The notes: generated by a model from the letters alone, not told the origin. DNA of 64,000 nt from Myxococcota bacterium (GCA_028285625.1 JANQOX010000015.1:118329-182328), one strand, 5' to 3'. Counted from the first letter of the stretch, positions 51,214 through 62,641 are shown. Translations and numbers: made by a program.

Positions 51214-51229
51214 GGCTATCCTTCACGGC

Positions 51230-52735
<1,506 letters not shown>

Positions 52736-52737
52736 GG

Positions 52738-54552
52738 GTGGGTCGCCGCATCCTGCTGGTGGCGGGTGCTCTCGCCCTGGCGCTGGCGATCTTCCTGGGG
52801 CCGACCCTGTTCGGCAAGCCCTGGTTCATCGAGCATTACTACCTGAGGGTGCTCGCGACCTTCGCGATCGAACACCCGATGCTGCTGAGCTACGCGCGTG
52901 TGCTCGAGCCGCTGGGCCTCGACTTCCACTCGGACGATCTCGAGGATCTTTCGCCCGAGAACACGCTGCACATGCTCGCCCAGGCCGAGGCTTACCTGCA
53001 GGGTCTCGAGGCCTACGAACGCGAGGACCAGACCCCCGAGCAGCTGCTCTCGACCGACGTGCTGGGGTGGTTTCTGCGCATCCAGGTGGACGGCATCCCC
53101 TTCGCCTTCCACGACTACCCGCTCGATCAGATGGCCGGCTGGCACACCACGCTGCCCGACTTCATGGTGAACATCCACCAGGTCAACGATGCCGAGGGTG
53201 GACGCGACTACGTGGCGCGGCTCTCGAAGTTCGATCAGGTCGCCGAAGACCTGCTGCGGGCGATCGAAGTGCGCGAATACCGCGACGTGGTGCCGCCGCG
53301 CTTCGTGATCGAGAAGGTGCGCGCGCAGATCGCGGAGCTCGTGGCGCCCGCGGCCGAGGAGCACATTCTCTACACCTCCCTGGTCGAGAAGCTCGACGCG
53401 CTCGATGAGGACGGCGAGGGGGTGAGCGAAGCCGACCGTGCGGACATCCTGTCGGGTGCACGCGCAGCGATCGACGACGTCTTCAAGCCCGCCTACGCAG
53501 AACTCGACGCGGCCATGGCCGCGCAGCTGGAGATCGCCACCGACGAGGCCGGCGTGTGGAAGCTGCCCGACGGCGACGCGTTCTATCGCTGGAGGGTCCG
53601 CTACCACACCACCACCGATCGAACGCCCGACGAGGTGCACGCGATCGGGCTCGACGAGGTCGACCGCATCCACCAGGAGATGCGCGAGGTGCTCGCCGAA
53701 GCGGGCATCGAAGCCGCAGACCCGATTCCCCAGGTGGTCGCGCTCTCGCAGCAGAAGCGCTTCTTGTTCTCGGACGACGACGCGGGCCGCGAGCAGATTC
53801 TCGACGCCTATCGCGAGATCGTGGCCGAGGCCGAGGCGCGCATGCCCGAGCTGTTCGGCCGCCTGCCCGAGGCCGCCGTCACGGTCGAGCGCGTGCCCGA
53901 GTTTCGCGAGGACGGTGCAGCTGGGGCCTACTACCAGCCACCCGCGTTCGACGGCAGCCGTCCCGGCACCTTCTATGCGAACCTCGCCCATACCGAAGAG
54001 ACCGCGCGCTGGCGCATGCGCACGCTCGCCTACCACGAGGCCGTCCCCGGCCACCACCTGCAGATCGCGCTGGCCATGGAGCAGCAGGGCGTGCCGTTCT
54101 TCCGGCGTGTGATCCCTTTCACGGCCTTCAGCGAAGGCTGGGCGCTCTACGCCGAGCAGCTGGCACTCGAGGCCGGCTGGCACCCGACGCCGCTGGACCG
54201 GCTCGGCAAGCTCGAGGCCGAGGTCTTCCGCGCCGTACGCCTGGTGGTCGACACCGGCATCCACGCCAAGCGCTGGTCGCGCGAGCGCGCCATCGAGTAC
54301 ATGGTGGCCAACACCGGGATGCCGCGGACCGACGTGGTGCGCGAGATCGAGCGCTACATCGTGATGCCCGGCCAGGCCCTGGCCTACAAGATCGGCCAGC
54401 TCGAGATCCTGCGCCTGCGCGACCGCGCCCGCGACGCCCTGGGCGACCGCTTCGACCTGCGCGCCTTCAACGACCTGGTGCTCTCGGGAGGCTCGATGCC
54501 GCTGGTGGTGCTCGAGGGCGTCGTCGAGAACTGGATCGAGGGTTCGAACTAG
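52738..54552 (+). CDS. DUF885-family putative metallopeptidase
   Basis: A 604-residue protein with an N-terminal hydrophobic segment (about 5-22), suggesting export or membrane anchoring. The core shows the DUF885 signature YHEAVPGHHLQ (about 434-444), an HExxxGHH zinc-binding motif, with a downstream ligand Glu in FSEGWALYAEQ. DUF885 members are predicted zinc peptidases. The GTG start is 2 bp after the response regulator stop, so the regulator could be cotranscribed with this target-like gene. It overlaps the HNH gene stop in CTAG. Confidence 0.85.
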   Translation: MGRRILLVAGALALALAIFLGPTLFGKPWFIEHYYLRVLATFAIEHPMLLSYARVLEPLGLDFHSDDLEDLSPENTLHMLAQAEAYLQGLEAYEREDQTPEQLLSTDVLGWFLRIQVDGIPFAFHDYPLDQMAGWHTTLPDFMVNIHQVNDAEGGRDYVARLSKFDQVAEDLLRAIEVREYRDVVPPRFVIEKVRAQIAELVAPAAEEHILYTSLVEKLDALDEDGEGVSEADRADILSGARAAIDDVFKPAYAELDAAMAAQLEIATDEAGVWKLPDGDAFYRWRVRYHTTTDRTPDEVHAIGLDEVDRIHQEMREVLAEAGIEAADPIPQVVALSQQKRFLFSDDDAGREQILDAYREIVAEAEARMPELFGRLPEAAVTVERVPEFREDGAAGAYYQPPAFDGSRPGTFYANLAHTEETARWRMRTLAYHEAVPGHHLQIALAMEQQGVPFFRRVIPFTAFSEGWALYAEQLALEAGWHPTPLDRLGKLEAEVFRAVRLVVDTGIHAKRWSRERAIEYMVANTGMPRTDVVREIERYIVMPGQALAYKIGQLEILRLRDRARDALGDRFDLRAFNDLVLSGGSMPLVVLEGVVENWIEGSN

Positions 54553-56327
54553 CTCATCGCGCGGTCTCCCGAGGCGAAGCGTTCGAGCGGCGCCTTCTCA
54601 TCGCGCAGGCCCAACTCGTAGACCAGCGCGTCGGGAGCAGTGCCCACAACGCGCATGCGATTCGCGTGGACCGCGTGCTGATGGTGCGCCGCACACAGCG
54701 TCACCAAGTTGGACGGCCGGTCGTCTCCGCCTCGCGACCGGAACACGACATGGTGCGCGTGCAGGTTGCGAAACGAGGTGCATCCCGGCGCCGTGCAACG
54801 CCAACCGTCCCTCTCGAAGACCCGGTAGCGGCGATCGGCGCGGTCCGGAGCGTCCCAGGTGACGAGCGCGTGGTCGAGCATGGCGTCGAGGGCCTCGGCC
54901 TCGTTCGCGGTGCGCCCCTCCGCATGCTCGATCCGCCTTTGGATGGCCGCCTGGGCGGCGCGGAACAGCGCGGCGACGGTGCGCGGGACGGCAAACACGA
55001 GCTGGCCGTCCGGGCGCGGCAGCTTTGTGGGTTCGCCAGAGTTCATGGCCTCGGCACACGTTGGGAGACCCGGGGGGAGGGCGGGAAGCGCATCAGGATC
55101 GAGGCGAGGGTCGGCGAGTGCCTGCTCCACGTCTTGCTCCAGCCGGCGGGTCGTCACCCTTCGCGCACGCTCGATCCAGCCCTCGAGTGAGCTCCCCGCA
55201 CCCTTCGACACGAGCGACGCGAGGAGGGCTGCCTTGGTCGACGGAAGCTCGCCGGCCTCCCACACGCGGCGCAGCTCGGGGGCGCACGCGGCCGCGCGCG
55301 CGATCCGCAGCAGCACCGAGGCGCGGCTCGGCGAGAGGCCCGCGCGCTCGGCCGCATAGGTGGCGAAGCCTTGGAACCCGAGGTCGCGCCAGGCACGAGT
55401 GCCCGCAAGTTCGAGTAGCAGCGCAGCGAGCCGGGCGTCGGACCGGGCTTCGAGCCGCACGGCCTGCCGCAGCCTCGCATCCAGCGCGAACGCGTCGAGC
55501 TGGTCGATGCCCTGCGACCATGCCGCGATCTCGGGGGAGACGCTGGGAACCGCCCTCAGCGGTTCGTTCGGAAGCGCCGCATCGCGCACGGGCGAGCGCG
55601 CTCGCCGCCTCTCATGCTCCACATCCGCTTCGCGTGTCTCTCCCGCTGCGCTCGGCATCGCCGAGATCACTTCGGCAATCAGGATCTCGGCGAAGTCAGC
55701 AGGAGAGAGCCGCCTGCCCTCCACCCGCTGGGCCAGCTGGCGGGTTGCGTACCACTTGGCGCGAAGGGGGGCGGTGACGGCCAGGCGAAGCGAGCGGCGC
55801 GGCTCGGAATCTCGCGAAGTCGAGGCATCGCCTTCGCCGGCCGGCGCGCCTTCGGCGGCCGCCTCCAACCGAGACGCCCGGCGATCGACTGACCGAACCT
55901 CGCGCGCGAGCGCCGCAACCGGGAGCGACCGTGCCAGCGCGATCCACTGGAGCTCGTCGTCCTGGGATGCGACGCGACACAGGAGCACGACCTTCGCCCA
56001 GACGAGCGCGCCCGACAAGAGTGCCCGCTCGATCTCCGGGAGTTCCGGAAGCGCGCGACCGACCCGCGCGAGCTCGCGGAGCTGGCGCAGCGAGATGCCG
56101 AGCCGCTCACGGGCGTAGACTTCGAGCACCGGGTAGCCCAGCCTCTCGGGGCCGCCGCGGTCGAGCATTGCCGCCGCCAGTCGCGCAAGCGCATGCCGCA
56201 GCGGTGCGCCACCGGCCACCCGGCCGCGGATTCTCGCATCGACCGCGGCTGCGTGTTCGAACGGCTCGATCGCGCAGGCGGGAGTCGCCACCAACCCATC
56301 GGGCAGCGTGGCTCGTTCGCTGGGCAC
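54549..56327 (-). CDS. HNH endonuclease-domain protein (DUF222-like)
   Basis: A 592-residue protein. Residues about 1-500 are helical with two similar segments (YARERLGISLRQLRELARVG and YAAERAGLSPSRASVLLRIA), suggesting an internal duplication. Residues about 500-560 form an HNH nuclease: RYRVFERDGWRCTAPGC, then NLHAHHVVFRSRGG and NLVTLCAAHH, with the metal-bound Cys and His pairs. Similar proteins are often annotated DUF222/HNH and associated with mobile elements. No transposase or restriction partner is present. It converges on DUF885 with a shared CTAG. Confidence 0.85.
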   Translation of the reverse strand: MPSERATLPDGLVATPACAIEPFEHAAAVDARIRGRVAGGAPLRHALARLAAAMLDRGGPERLGYPVLEVYARERLGISLRQLRELARVGRALPELPEIERALLSGALVWAKVVLLCRVASQDDELQWIALARSLPVAALAREVRSVDRRASRLEAAAEGAPAGEGDASTSRDSEPRRSLRLAVTAPLRAKWYATRQLAQRVEGRRLSPADFAEILIAEVISAMPSAAGETREADVEHERRRARSPVRDAALPNEPLRAVPSVSPEIAAWSQGIDQLDAFALDARLRQAVRLEARSDARLAALLLELAGTRAWRDLGFQGFATYAAERAGLSPSRASVLLRIARAAACAPELRRVWEAGELPSTKAALLASLVSKGAGSSLEGWIERARRVTTRRLEQDVEQALADPRLDPDALPALPPGLPTCAEAMNSGEPTKLPRPDGQLVFAVPRTVAALFRAAQAAIQRRIEHAEGRTANEAEALDAMLDHALVTWDAPDRADRRYRVFERDGWRCTAPGCTSFRNLHAHHVVFRSRGGDDRPSNLVTLCAAHHQHAVHANRMRVVGTAPDALVYELGLRDEKAPLERFASGDRAMS

Positions 56328-56408
56328 TCGCAGGCACCCCGGACCGGGACGAGTCAGAGGCGAGCAACAGGATGTTAGGCGAACATGTGGCGAAAGTCAA
56401 TCGGTACC

Positions 56409-56420
56409 TGGTCACATGAC
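56409..56420. promoter_or_regulatory. GGTCA-CA-TGACC inverted repeat
   Basis: A perfect 5-bp dyad in the 124-bp divergent gap between the HNH gene and a methyltransferase gene, 32 bp before the latter's ATG. It is about the size of a small regulator half-site pair. A near-repeat GGCGAA (twice) lies just left. The significance is unknown. Confidence 0.3.
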
Positions 56421-56451
56421 CCCGAACGCGGCGGCGGGATAGCGTCTCGCC

Positions 56452-57171
56452 ATGCCCACCCCGCCCCTGCCTCCGTGGATGTTCTCCGAGTTCGAGCCGG
56501 TGGGCGTCGACCTCGACTCGGTCGAGAGCGTGGCCGCCTACGACCGCAACCAGGGAACCGACGTCGCGAAGGACGACGCACTGCTCGACCGGCTGGGCGT
56601 CGAAGAGGGCACCGTGTTCGTCGACCTCGGCACGGGCACCGGCTCGCTTCCGGTTCGTGCCGCGCTGCGCGGCGCCGAAGCCCACGCGGTCGACGTGAGC
56701 GAGAATATGATCGCCTTCGCGCGGCGGCGCGCCGACGAGAGCGGCGTCTCGCTTCATCATCACCACGCCGGATTCCTCACCTACGAACATGCGCCGGGCA
56801 GCGCCGCCGTCGTGACCACGCGATCGGCGCTGCACCAGCTGCCCGACACCTGGAAGCAGGTCGCGCTCAATCGGGTCGCCGCGATGCTTCGGCAGGGCGG
56901 CACCTTCTACCTGTGGGATGCGATGTGGTCGTTCGACGCGCACGAGACCACCGAACGGCTTCCCGCCTGGGTCGACGCGATGGCGAAGGCCCCCGGCGAG
57001 GGCTTCACGAAGGAGATGTTCGAGACCCACGTGCGCGAGGAGTTCTCGACCTTCGCCTGGGTGCTCGAGGGGATGATCGAGCGCGCCGGGCTCTGCATCG
57101 TCGAGTCGAACTTCCCCGCACCCTGGTACGGCGAGTTCGTCGCGCGCCGGCCCGCGGGTTCCCGGCCCTAG
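56452..57171 (+). CDS. class I SAM-dependent methyltransferase
   Basis: A 239-residue methyltransferase. The SAM-binding motif I is VFVDLGTGTGSLPVRAA (about 59-75), followed by AVDVSENMIAFARRRA, the acidic loop contacting the ribose, and TTRSALHQLPDTW near motif IV. The region resembles UbiE/Coq5-type fold methyltransferases. The substrate is not evident. The start is an ATG with no clear strong ribosome-binding site. It is divergent from the HNH gene. Confidence 0.87.
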   Translation: MPTPPLPPWMFSEFEPVGVDLDSVESVAAYDRNQGTDVAKDDALLDRLGVEEGTVFVDLGTGTGSLPVRAALRGAEAHAVDVSENMIAFARRRADESGVSLHHHHAGFLTYEHAPGSAAVVTTRSALHQLPDTWKQVALNRVAAMLRQGGTFYLWDAMWSFDAHETTERLPAWVDAMAKAPGEGFTKEMFETHVREEFSTFAWVLEGMIERAGLCIVESNFPAPWYGEFVARRPAGSRP

Positions 57172-57307
57172 GGTCCGGTCGACCTCACCTGAGAGGGTTG
57201 CCGGCCCGTCGAGCGCCCCCTGTGAGCAGACACACGCTCGGTCGCGCGTGCGTCGGCAAGACTGGTCGTGCACCCGAGGCCCGATCCTGCGGGCTGGAGG
57301 ATCGACC

Positions 57308-58981
57308 ATGAGACCCCGAGTGGCGTTCGCGCTCGTCCTGCTCGTCGGAGGGCTCGCGTGCGATGGCTCCGTCATCCTGTCCCCCCGTGACAACACGCGA
57401 TTGACCACGGCCCAGCTCGGAAGCCCTTCGGGTGGCGCCCCCTTCACGATCCGGTTCTTGCTGAACGAGGATCAGCACGAACGGCTCCAGGCGGTCGGAA
57501 ATGACTGGCCCAACATCTTCCGGCTGGAGGGCTACGGCGATCTCCAGGGCAGGTGGAAGAGCGCCCTGCGTGCCGGCCCCCGCCGCGCCTGGTTCACCCT
57601 CGATCTCTCGGAGACGAGCCCCTACATCGACGGGCCGAGCTACCTCTACACGGTCACGATCGACCTCTACGACCTCGGCATCCATCGCGAGCCCGGAAGC
57701 TACGGCGCCTCGTTCAAGTTCCGCATGTTCCTGAAGGACGGCGACGGCGTGTGGCAGCGGCTGCCCGGACTCACCGTGAGCCCGACGGATTGTCTGGCGC
57801 GGATGAACCGCGGCGACCAGCAGTGTCCGCACACCTTCGAGGTGCGACTGCGCACCCCCGGCTACGTGCCCGACCTCACCCGGGGAAGGACGGACTGCGC
57901 GTACGGCGAAGAGGACTGCTCGATGTGCGTCCCCGACATCGCGCAGCAGGTCCGGGGGCTCGGCTTCCACCGCAACTACGTGATGGATGTGGGCAACTCG
58001 GGCCGCAATCGCGACCACCACATCCAGGGCGTGGCGCGGCTAAGCGACGGGCGGAGCGCCGATGGCCGCGTGTTCGGCCGGCTCGTGGCCACCCAGAACG
58101 TCACGGGCGCCGGATTCGAGGTGGGCTTCCACCGCGCGGACGGAGGCCTGCGAGAGGGTTGGCGCGATCGTTCCCACGAGTTCGATGCGGCCCCGCGCGT
58201 CGACGTAAGAGACGTGCTGAACCACCCCGGAGGCGTGCAGGCGCACGGCGACCTGGTGGCCGTGGCGCTCGAGCAGCAGGGGGGATCGACGCCGCCGGCG
58301 GCGGTCTACTTCGTCCGCGTCGCGCGCAACCCCGACGCCGACCCCAGCGGAGAGATCGTGAACCGGCTCGTCCTGGACGGATCCCAGGGAGAGCCGTTCC
58401 AACGCGGCCAGAGCTCGGCCGCGACGGCCGGGTTCGTCCAGCTCGCCAGCGGGCATCAGCTGCTCGCGGTCTCGGGTGCCAGCCACGGCACCCAGGGCAT
58501 CTGGTTCTACGAGAGCGTCGGGACGGAGCCGATCGGCCCCAGCACGTCCTGGAACTTCGTCGCGTTCTGGAACCCGAATCGATCGGGCAACTGTATCGGC
58601 AAGGGCGGCGACTGCCTCTACGGGGCGGGTGGCGGGCTGAACCTGCACACCGGCTGCGACGGGCAGGTCTACCTGTTGGCGATGCACGGCTCCCAGGGCG
58701 CGGCCAGCCGAGACGACTCGGTGCTGCAGCTGTTCGCGCTCCTTCAGGACGCCACGGGGGCCGTGCGCCTGGACAAGCGCGCGGTCTGGGAGCGGACGTT
58801 CCCTTCGGCCATCGCCAACAACTCGTTCCGCTGGGCCGGTGGCTCCTACGTGTCGCGCGACGGCGCGTTGGTCATCCTGGACACGCGCCGCCGCAACGGC
58901 CCGCTCGGGGGCATCGGCGGCGTGATCGCACGCAAGCTCAAGGTGATCGAGATCAACCAGTACGCCCACCCGGGCTACTAG
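57308..58981 (+). CDS. large secreted lipoprotein, unknown
   Basis: A 557-residue predicted lipoprotein: the signal VAFALVLLVGGLAC carries a lipobox (LAC, Cys18), and the start ATG has GGAGG seven bases upstream. The mature protein is extended, with cysteine pairs (CAYGEEDCSMC near residue 197; CIGKGGDC near 433) and beta-rich stretches. It resembles secreted beta-propeller or LamG-like proteins, but I do not recognise a family. A 136-bp leader without clear promoter precedes it. The following OprB-type porin gene is convergent, 18 bp away. Confidence 0.7.
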   Translation: MRPRVAFALVLLVGGLACDGSVILSPRDNTRLTTAQLGSPSGGAPFTIRFLLNEDQHERLQAVGNDWPNIFRLEGYGDLQGRWKSALRAGPRRAWFTLDLSETSPYIDGPSYLYTVTIDLYDLGIHREPGSYGASFKFRMFLKDGDGVWQRLPGLTVSPTDCLARMNRGDQQCPHTFEVRLRTPGYVPDLTRGRTDCAYGEEDCSMCVPDIAQQVRGLGFHRNYVMDVGNSGRNRDHHIQGVARLSDGRSADGRVFGRLVATQNVTGAGFEVGFHRADGGLREGWRDRSHEFDAAPRVDVRDVLNHPGGVQAHGDLVAVALEQQGGSTPPAAVYFVRVARNPDADPSGEIVNRLVLDGSQGEPFQRGQSSAATAGFVQLASGHQLLAVSGASHGTQGIWFYESVGTEPIGPSTSWNFVAFWNPNRSGNCIGKGGDCLYGAGGGLNLHTGCDGQVYLLAMHGSQGAASRDDSVLQLFALLQDATGAVRLDKRAVWERTFPSAIANNSFRWAGGSYVSRDGALVILDTRRRNGPLGGIGGVIARKLKVIEINQYAHPGY

Positions 58982-58999
58982 CGCTCCGGCTGCCGCTCG

Positions 59000-60226
59000 C
59001 TAGAGCGCGTAGCGCAGCCGCAACCCGAAGACCCAGGTCGTGTCCCCGCCGAGCGCCGGGTCGACGAGCAGCTGCACGCTCGGGGTGAGGGCCAGCTCGC
59101 GGAGCAGCTGCCAGCGGTAGAAGGCTTCGAAGCTCCACTGGCCGCCGAGCCCGGGTCCGAACGTGTCCTTCGACGGTCGGCCGTAGTTTGCCGCCACGCC
59201 CAGCTGGTCGCGGCCCGAAACGGCTTCGAACGAGAAGCCGATGCCCACGGAGCGGTCGAGCAGCGCGCCGCCGTCTTCGGACCAACCCGCACGCAGGAAC
59301 GGCGCGAAGCGGCCGAAGGCCCACGAGGCCGAGACGTTCACGCCCCAGCCCGCCGGTGTGTCGGCTTCGTCCCGGCCGTCGACGTGCCAGAACGTCGCGT
59401 GAACGTTGTCCACGGCGAAGCGTTCGTGTGCGCTGACCCAACCGATCTCGAAGCTCTTGAAGAACTCGCGGTCCTCGAAGAACGTCTCGAAACCTTCCCA
59501 AGGGTGGCGGGGATCGCCGTTGGCGTCGCTCAGGCTCGCGATGGCGTAGAGGTGGTCCGTGAGCATGCCCGCGGCGGCGATGCCGAGCGCCGCATCGTTC
59601 GGCAGGGCGATGGAGGCGCTGCCCGTGCTGAACGTCAGGTTGGAGAAGCCCGTCCAAGGGCTCGCCAGCGCATAGACGTCGACGTAGTCGGTCGCGTCCA
59701 GGAAGCCGGCCACCACCGCGAAGCGGCCCTTCGCGAAGCGCTGGCGCCAGTAGAAGTTGGTGGCGCGCCAGCGCTGATTGCTGAACGGGGGAGAGAGCAG
59801 CCCGACGTACCCGAGCTCGAAGCCCAGGGCGCTCGGCGGCACGTCGGTGTAGCGATGGCGGTGCTCCACCTTCCAGACGAGCGCACCGGGGTGGTCGCCT
59901 CCTCGATCCACGAGGTCCCAGGTGCCGAAGAAGCGCAGCATGCCCGAGGCCGCCTGCGCCTTGCCGGGGCTCTCGGTCGCGAACAGCGACTGGCTGCTGT
60001 AGTCGCCACCGAAGTGGAGCCCCGTCTTCTCGCGCACCCGCTCCTTCCAGGCGCGGTACGGCGCGAGGAAGCCGAGCTCGAAGAGCGGCGCCCCTTCGCG
60101 CTCGTCTTCGGCCAGCTGGTTGGGGACCGCGTCGGGTCCGCCAAAGGCCGCCCGACCGTCGGTGGCCCGTGCCGGTTGCGAGACGGCCAGGGCGAACCCG
60201 ACCAGGAGAACGGCCAACCCCTGCAT
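59000..60226 (-). CDS. OprB-family carbohydrate-selective porin
   Basis: A 408-residue outer-membrane beta-barrel. The signal peptide (about 1-22) ends ARA, followed by many alternating amphipathic strands ending with VFGLRLRYAL, the aromatic C-terminal barrel strand. Internal patterns such as TNFYWRQRF, RFFGTWDL and GWGVNVSASWAFGRFAPF match OprB-type porins that admit glucose and other sugars. The amidohydrolase gene upstream on the same strand is separated by 6 bp and may be cotranscribed. Confidence 0.87.
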   Translation of the reverse strand: MQGLAVLLVGFALAVSQPARATDGRAAFGGPDAVPNQLAEDEREGAPLFELGFLAPYRAWKERVREKTGLHFGGDYSSQSLFATESPGKAQAASGMLRFFGTWDLVDRGGDHPGALVWKVEHRHRYTDVPPSALGFELGYVGLLSPPFSNQRWRATNFYWRQRFAKGRFAVVAGFLDATDYVDVYALASPWTGFSNLTFSTGSASIALPNDAALGIAAAGMLTDHLYAIASLSDANGDPRHPWEGFETFFEDREFFKSFEIGWVSAHERFAVDNVHATFWHVDGRDEADTPAGWGVNVSASWAFGRFAPFLRAGWSEDGGALLDRSVGIGFSFEAVSGRDQLGVAANYGRPSKDTFGPGLGGQWSFEAFYRWQLLRELALTPSVQLLVDPALGGDTTWVFGLRLRYAL

Positions 60227-60232
60227 GGCTGC

Positions 60233-61618
60233 CTAGAGGGTGTTCCGGTAGACGACGCCATCCTTCATGATCAGGCGGAGGCTCTCGATCGGCTTCCACT
60301 CGGGGTCGGCGTCGAACCACTCGGTGGTGCCGCCGATCACCGAGATGTCTTCGAGCGGGTTGCCATCCACCAGCAGCAGGTCCGCGTAGGCCCCCTCTTC
60401 GACCACGCCGAGCGGACCGTCGGGGTAGGGGTTGCGCAGACCCGAGAGCGCCAGCATCTCACCGGCAGTCGAGGTCATCTGCTTCAGCACTTCGAAGTTG
60501 CTGTCGAAGGTCTGCGTGCGCCACCAGATCTCGTAGCGGCGGGCGCGCTCGGCGTCGGCAAACGTGCCCACGTAGTCGGACTGGAAGACGACCTTGACGC
60601 CATGCTTCAGCAGGTTGCGCCCGAAGTCGGCGTACTGTTCGCCGAGCTCTCGCACCATCGGGATCTTGGCAGGCGGCATGAGCGGATTGCGGGCCAGGTC
60701 GGGCGAGATGCCCCACATCTGCGGTACGACGTACCCGCCGGCACGCGCAATCTTCTTCATGGTCTCTTCGCTGATGAAGAACCCGTGCTCGAAGGTCTTC
60801 ACGCCGCACTCGAGCAGGCGATTCACGGCGCGGTCGTTGAAGACGTGGGCGCCCACGTAGGTTCCCCAGTCGGCCGCCGCCTCCACGATCGCGCAGGTCT
60901 CCTCCTTCGAATACTGCGTGGTGTCGATGGGATCGAATCGCGACGAGCCCCCACCGCCGGCCATGATCTTGATCTGCGTGGCCCCCAGGCGCAGGTTGAG
61001 GCGCGTGGCGGCGAGAACCGCAGGAACCCCGTCGGCGATCATACCGATGCCGTAGCGCTCGAAGTTGGGGAGCGAGTCCTTGTCGCGGATCGAGTACGCG
61101 GTGTCTCCCCGCTCGCGGAAGTCGCCGTGGCCCGAGGTCTGCGAGATGAAGGCGCCAGAGGGATAGACGCGGGGGCCGACGACGTGCCCGGCGTCGATCG
61201 CGCGCTTCAGCCCGAATGCCGGGCCCCCCATGTCGCGCACGGAAGTGAAGCCATCCATCAGGAAGCGCCGCGCGACGACGACCGAGTTGTAGGCGAGGTC
61301 GGTGAGCTCGAGGTCGGTCTCGACCACCGCGAAGTGCTCGTTGATCATGATGTGCACGTGGCCGTCGATGAGCCCCGGCATGAGCGTGCGGCCGCCGCCC
61401 TCGACCACGGTGGCCTCGGGGGCCGGGATCGGCGCGGTCGACACCCGCGCAATGCGATGGCCCTCGACGAGCACGTGGCCGGGGGTCAGCTCGTTGGTCC
61501 GGCCATCGAAGATGCGCACGTCACGAAACAGCGTCTGCGGCGCTGCGGCCTCGGGCTGCGCCTGGGTGGCAGTCGCGACCATCAGGATGGCGAGAAGAAG
61601 CGTGGGGGCTCGGAGCAT
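60233..61618 (-). CDS. secreted amidohydrolase (Xaa-Pro dipeptidase-like family)
   Basis: A 461-residue amidohydrolase of the imidazolonepropionase/prolidase-like metal-dependent family. A signal peptide (about 1-20, cleavage near TQA) suggests periplasmic location. Metal ligands are His87 and His89 (DGHVHI), the carboxylatable Lys217 (QIKIMAGGG), His258 and His278 (EHGFF), and Asp348 (QSDY). Substrates in this group include Xaa-Pro peptides, lactones and hydrolysable organophosphates; none can be assigned here. It lies directly upstream of the porin gene, which could supply the substrate entry route. Confidence 0.88.
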   Translation of the reverse strand: MLRAPTLLLAILMVATATQAQPEAAAPQTLFRDVRIFDGRTNELTPGHVLVEGHRIARVSTAPIPAPEATVVEGGGRTLMPGLIDGHVHIMINEHFAVVETDLELTDLAYNSVVVARRFLMDGFTSVRDMGGPAFGLKRAIDAGHVVGPRVYPSGAFISQTSGHGDFRERGDTAYSIRDKDSLPNFERYGIGMIADGVPAVLAATRLNLRLGATQIKIMAGGGGSSRFDPIDTTQYSKEETCAIVEAAADWGTYVGAHVFNDRAVNRLLECGVKTFEHGFFISEETMKKIARAGGYVVPQMWGISPDLARNPLMPPAKIPMVRELGEQYADFGRNLLKHGVKVVFQSDYVGTFADAERARRYEIWWRTQTFDSNFEVLKQMTSTAGEMLALSGLRNPYPDGPLGVVEEGAYADLLLVDGNPLEDISVIGGTTEWFDADPEWKPIESLRLIMKDGVVYRNTL

Positions 61619-61660
61619 GTTCTCTCCCTGGCGCGACGCGCCCGATTCGACGGAGACCGT

Positions 61661-62641
61661 CTATAGCCCCTTCCACGCCGACAACCACCGCCAGGCGGTG
61701 TCGACGATGGCGTCGAGGTCGAACCGGGGCTGCCACCCGAAGTCGTTGCGGAAGCGGGTGGCGTCGGCCACCAGCTCGGCGGGGTCGCCGGGGCGCCGGG
61801 GGGCCGGCTCGGCGGGGACGGGCAGGCCCACCACGCGCTCGACGGCCGAGAGCACCTCGCGGTTGCTGTGGCCGCGGCCGGTGCCCAGGTTGTAGACGCC
61901 GCCGGGGCCGCCCGAGAGCAGCGACTCGATGGCCAGCACGTGGGCCTGGGCTAGGTCGCTCACGTGGATGTAGTCGCGGATGCAGGTGCCGTCGGGCGTG
62001 GGGTAGTCGCTGCCGAAGAGCTTGAGCTTCGGGCGCAGGCCCGCGGCCGCCTCGAGGGCGAGGGGGATCAGGTGCCACTCCGGGTCGTGGCACTCGCCGA
62101 TGCCGCCGGCCGGGTCGGCGCCCGACGCGTTGAAGTAGCGAAGCGCCGCATAGCGAAGCCCGTGGCTCGACTGCACGTCGGCGAGGATGCGCTCGACCAT
62201 CGACTTGCTGCGGCCGTAGGGGTTGATGGGCGCAATGCGCGAGCGCTCGGTGATGGGGAGCCGCTCGGGCGTGCCATAGACCGCCGCGGTCGACGACAAC
62301 ACGAAGGCCCGCGCACCATGCTCGAGCGCCGCGCCGATCAGGCTGGCGCTGCCCGCCACGTTGTTGGCGTAGTAGTCGAGCGGCTTCGCGACCGACTCGG
62401 ATACCGAGAGCGAGGCGGCGAAGTGCAGCACGCCGTCGAAGGGTCCGTAGTCGCCAAAGGCCCGGTCCATGGCGCTGCGGTCGCCCACGTCGGCACGCAC
62501 CAGCGGGGCGTCGCCCACGAAGTCGGCGCGGCCCGCGCGCAGGTCGTCCACCACCACGGCCGTGTGGCCCCCGCGTCGCAGGGCGCGGAGCGCGTGACTG
62601 CCGATGTAGCCCGCGCCGCCAGTTACGAGCAGGTGTGCCAG
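61661..62641 (-). CDS. galE: UDP-glucose 4-epimerase with a CTG start codon
   Basis: A 326-residue short-chain dehydrogenase/epimerase interconverting UDP-glucose and UDP-galactose. The N-terminal NAD loop TGGAGYIGSH is encoded immediately before any ATG or GTG start; the next candidate starts near residue 29, inside the fold. Catalytic YGRSK (Tyr and Lys) and LSSTAAVYG are present. Reading back, the only start that preserves TGGAGYIGS is CTG at 62641-62639, giving LAHLLVTGG. AAGGAG (CTCCTT on the plus strand, 62649-62654) is seven bases upstream, and codons back to the preceding in-frame stop contain no ATG, GTG or TTG. The gene converges with no neighbour overlap. Confidence 0.88.
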   Translation of the reverse strand: MAHLLVTGGAGYIGSHALRALRRGGHTAVVVDDLRAGRADFVGDAPLVRADVGDRSAMDRAFGDYGPFDGVLHFAASLSVSESVAKPLDYYANNVAGSASLIGAALEHGARAFVLSSTAAVYGTPERLPITERSRIAPINPYGRSKSMVERILADVQSSHGLRYAALRYFNASGADPAGGIGECHDPEWHLIPLALEAAAGLRPKLKLFGSDYPTPDGTCIRDYIHVSDLAQAHVLAIESLLSGGPGGVYNLGTGRGHSNREVLSAVERVVGLPVPAEPAPRRPGDPAELVADATRFRNDFGWQPRFDLDAIVDTAWRWLSAWKGL

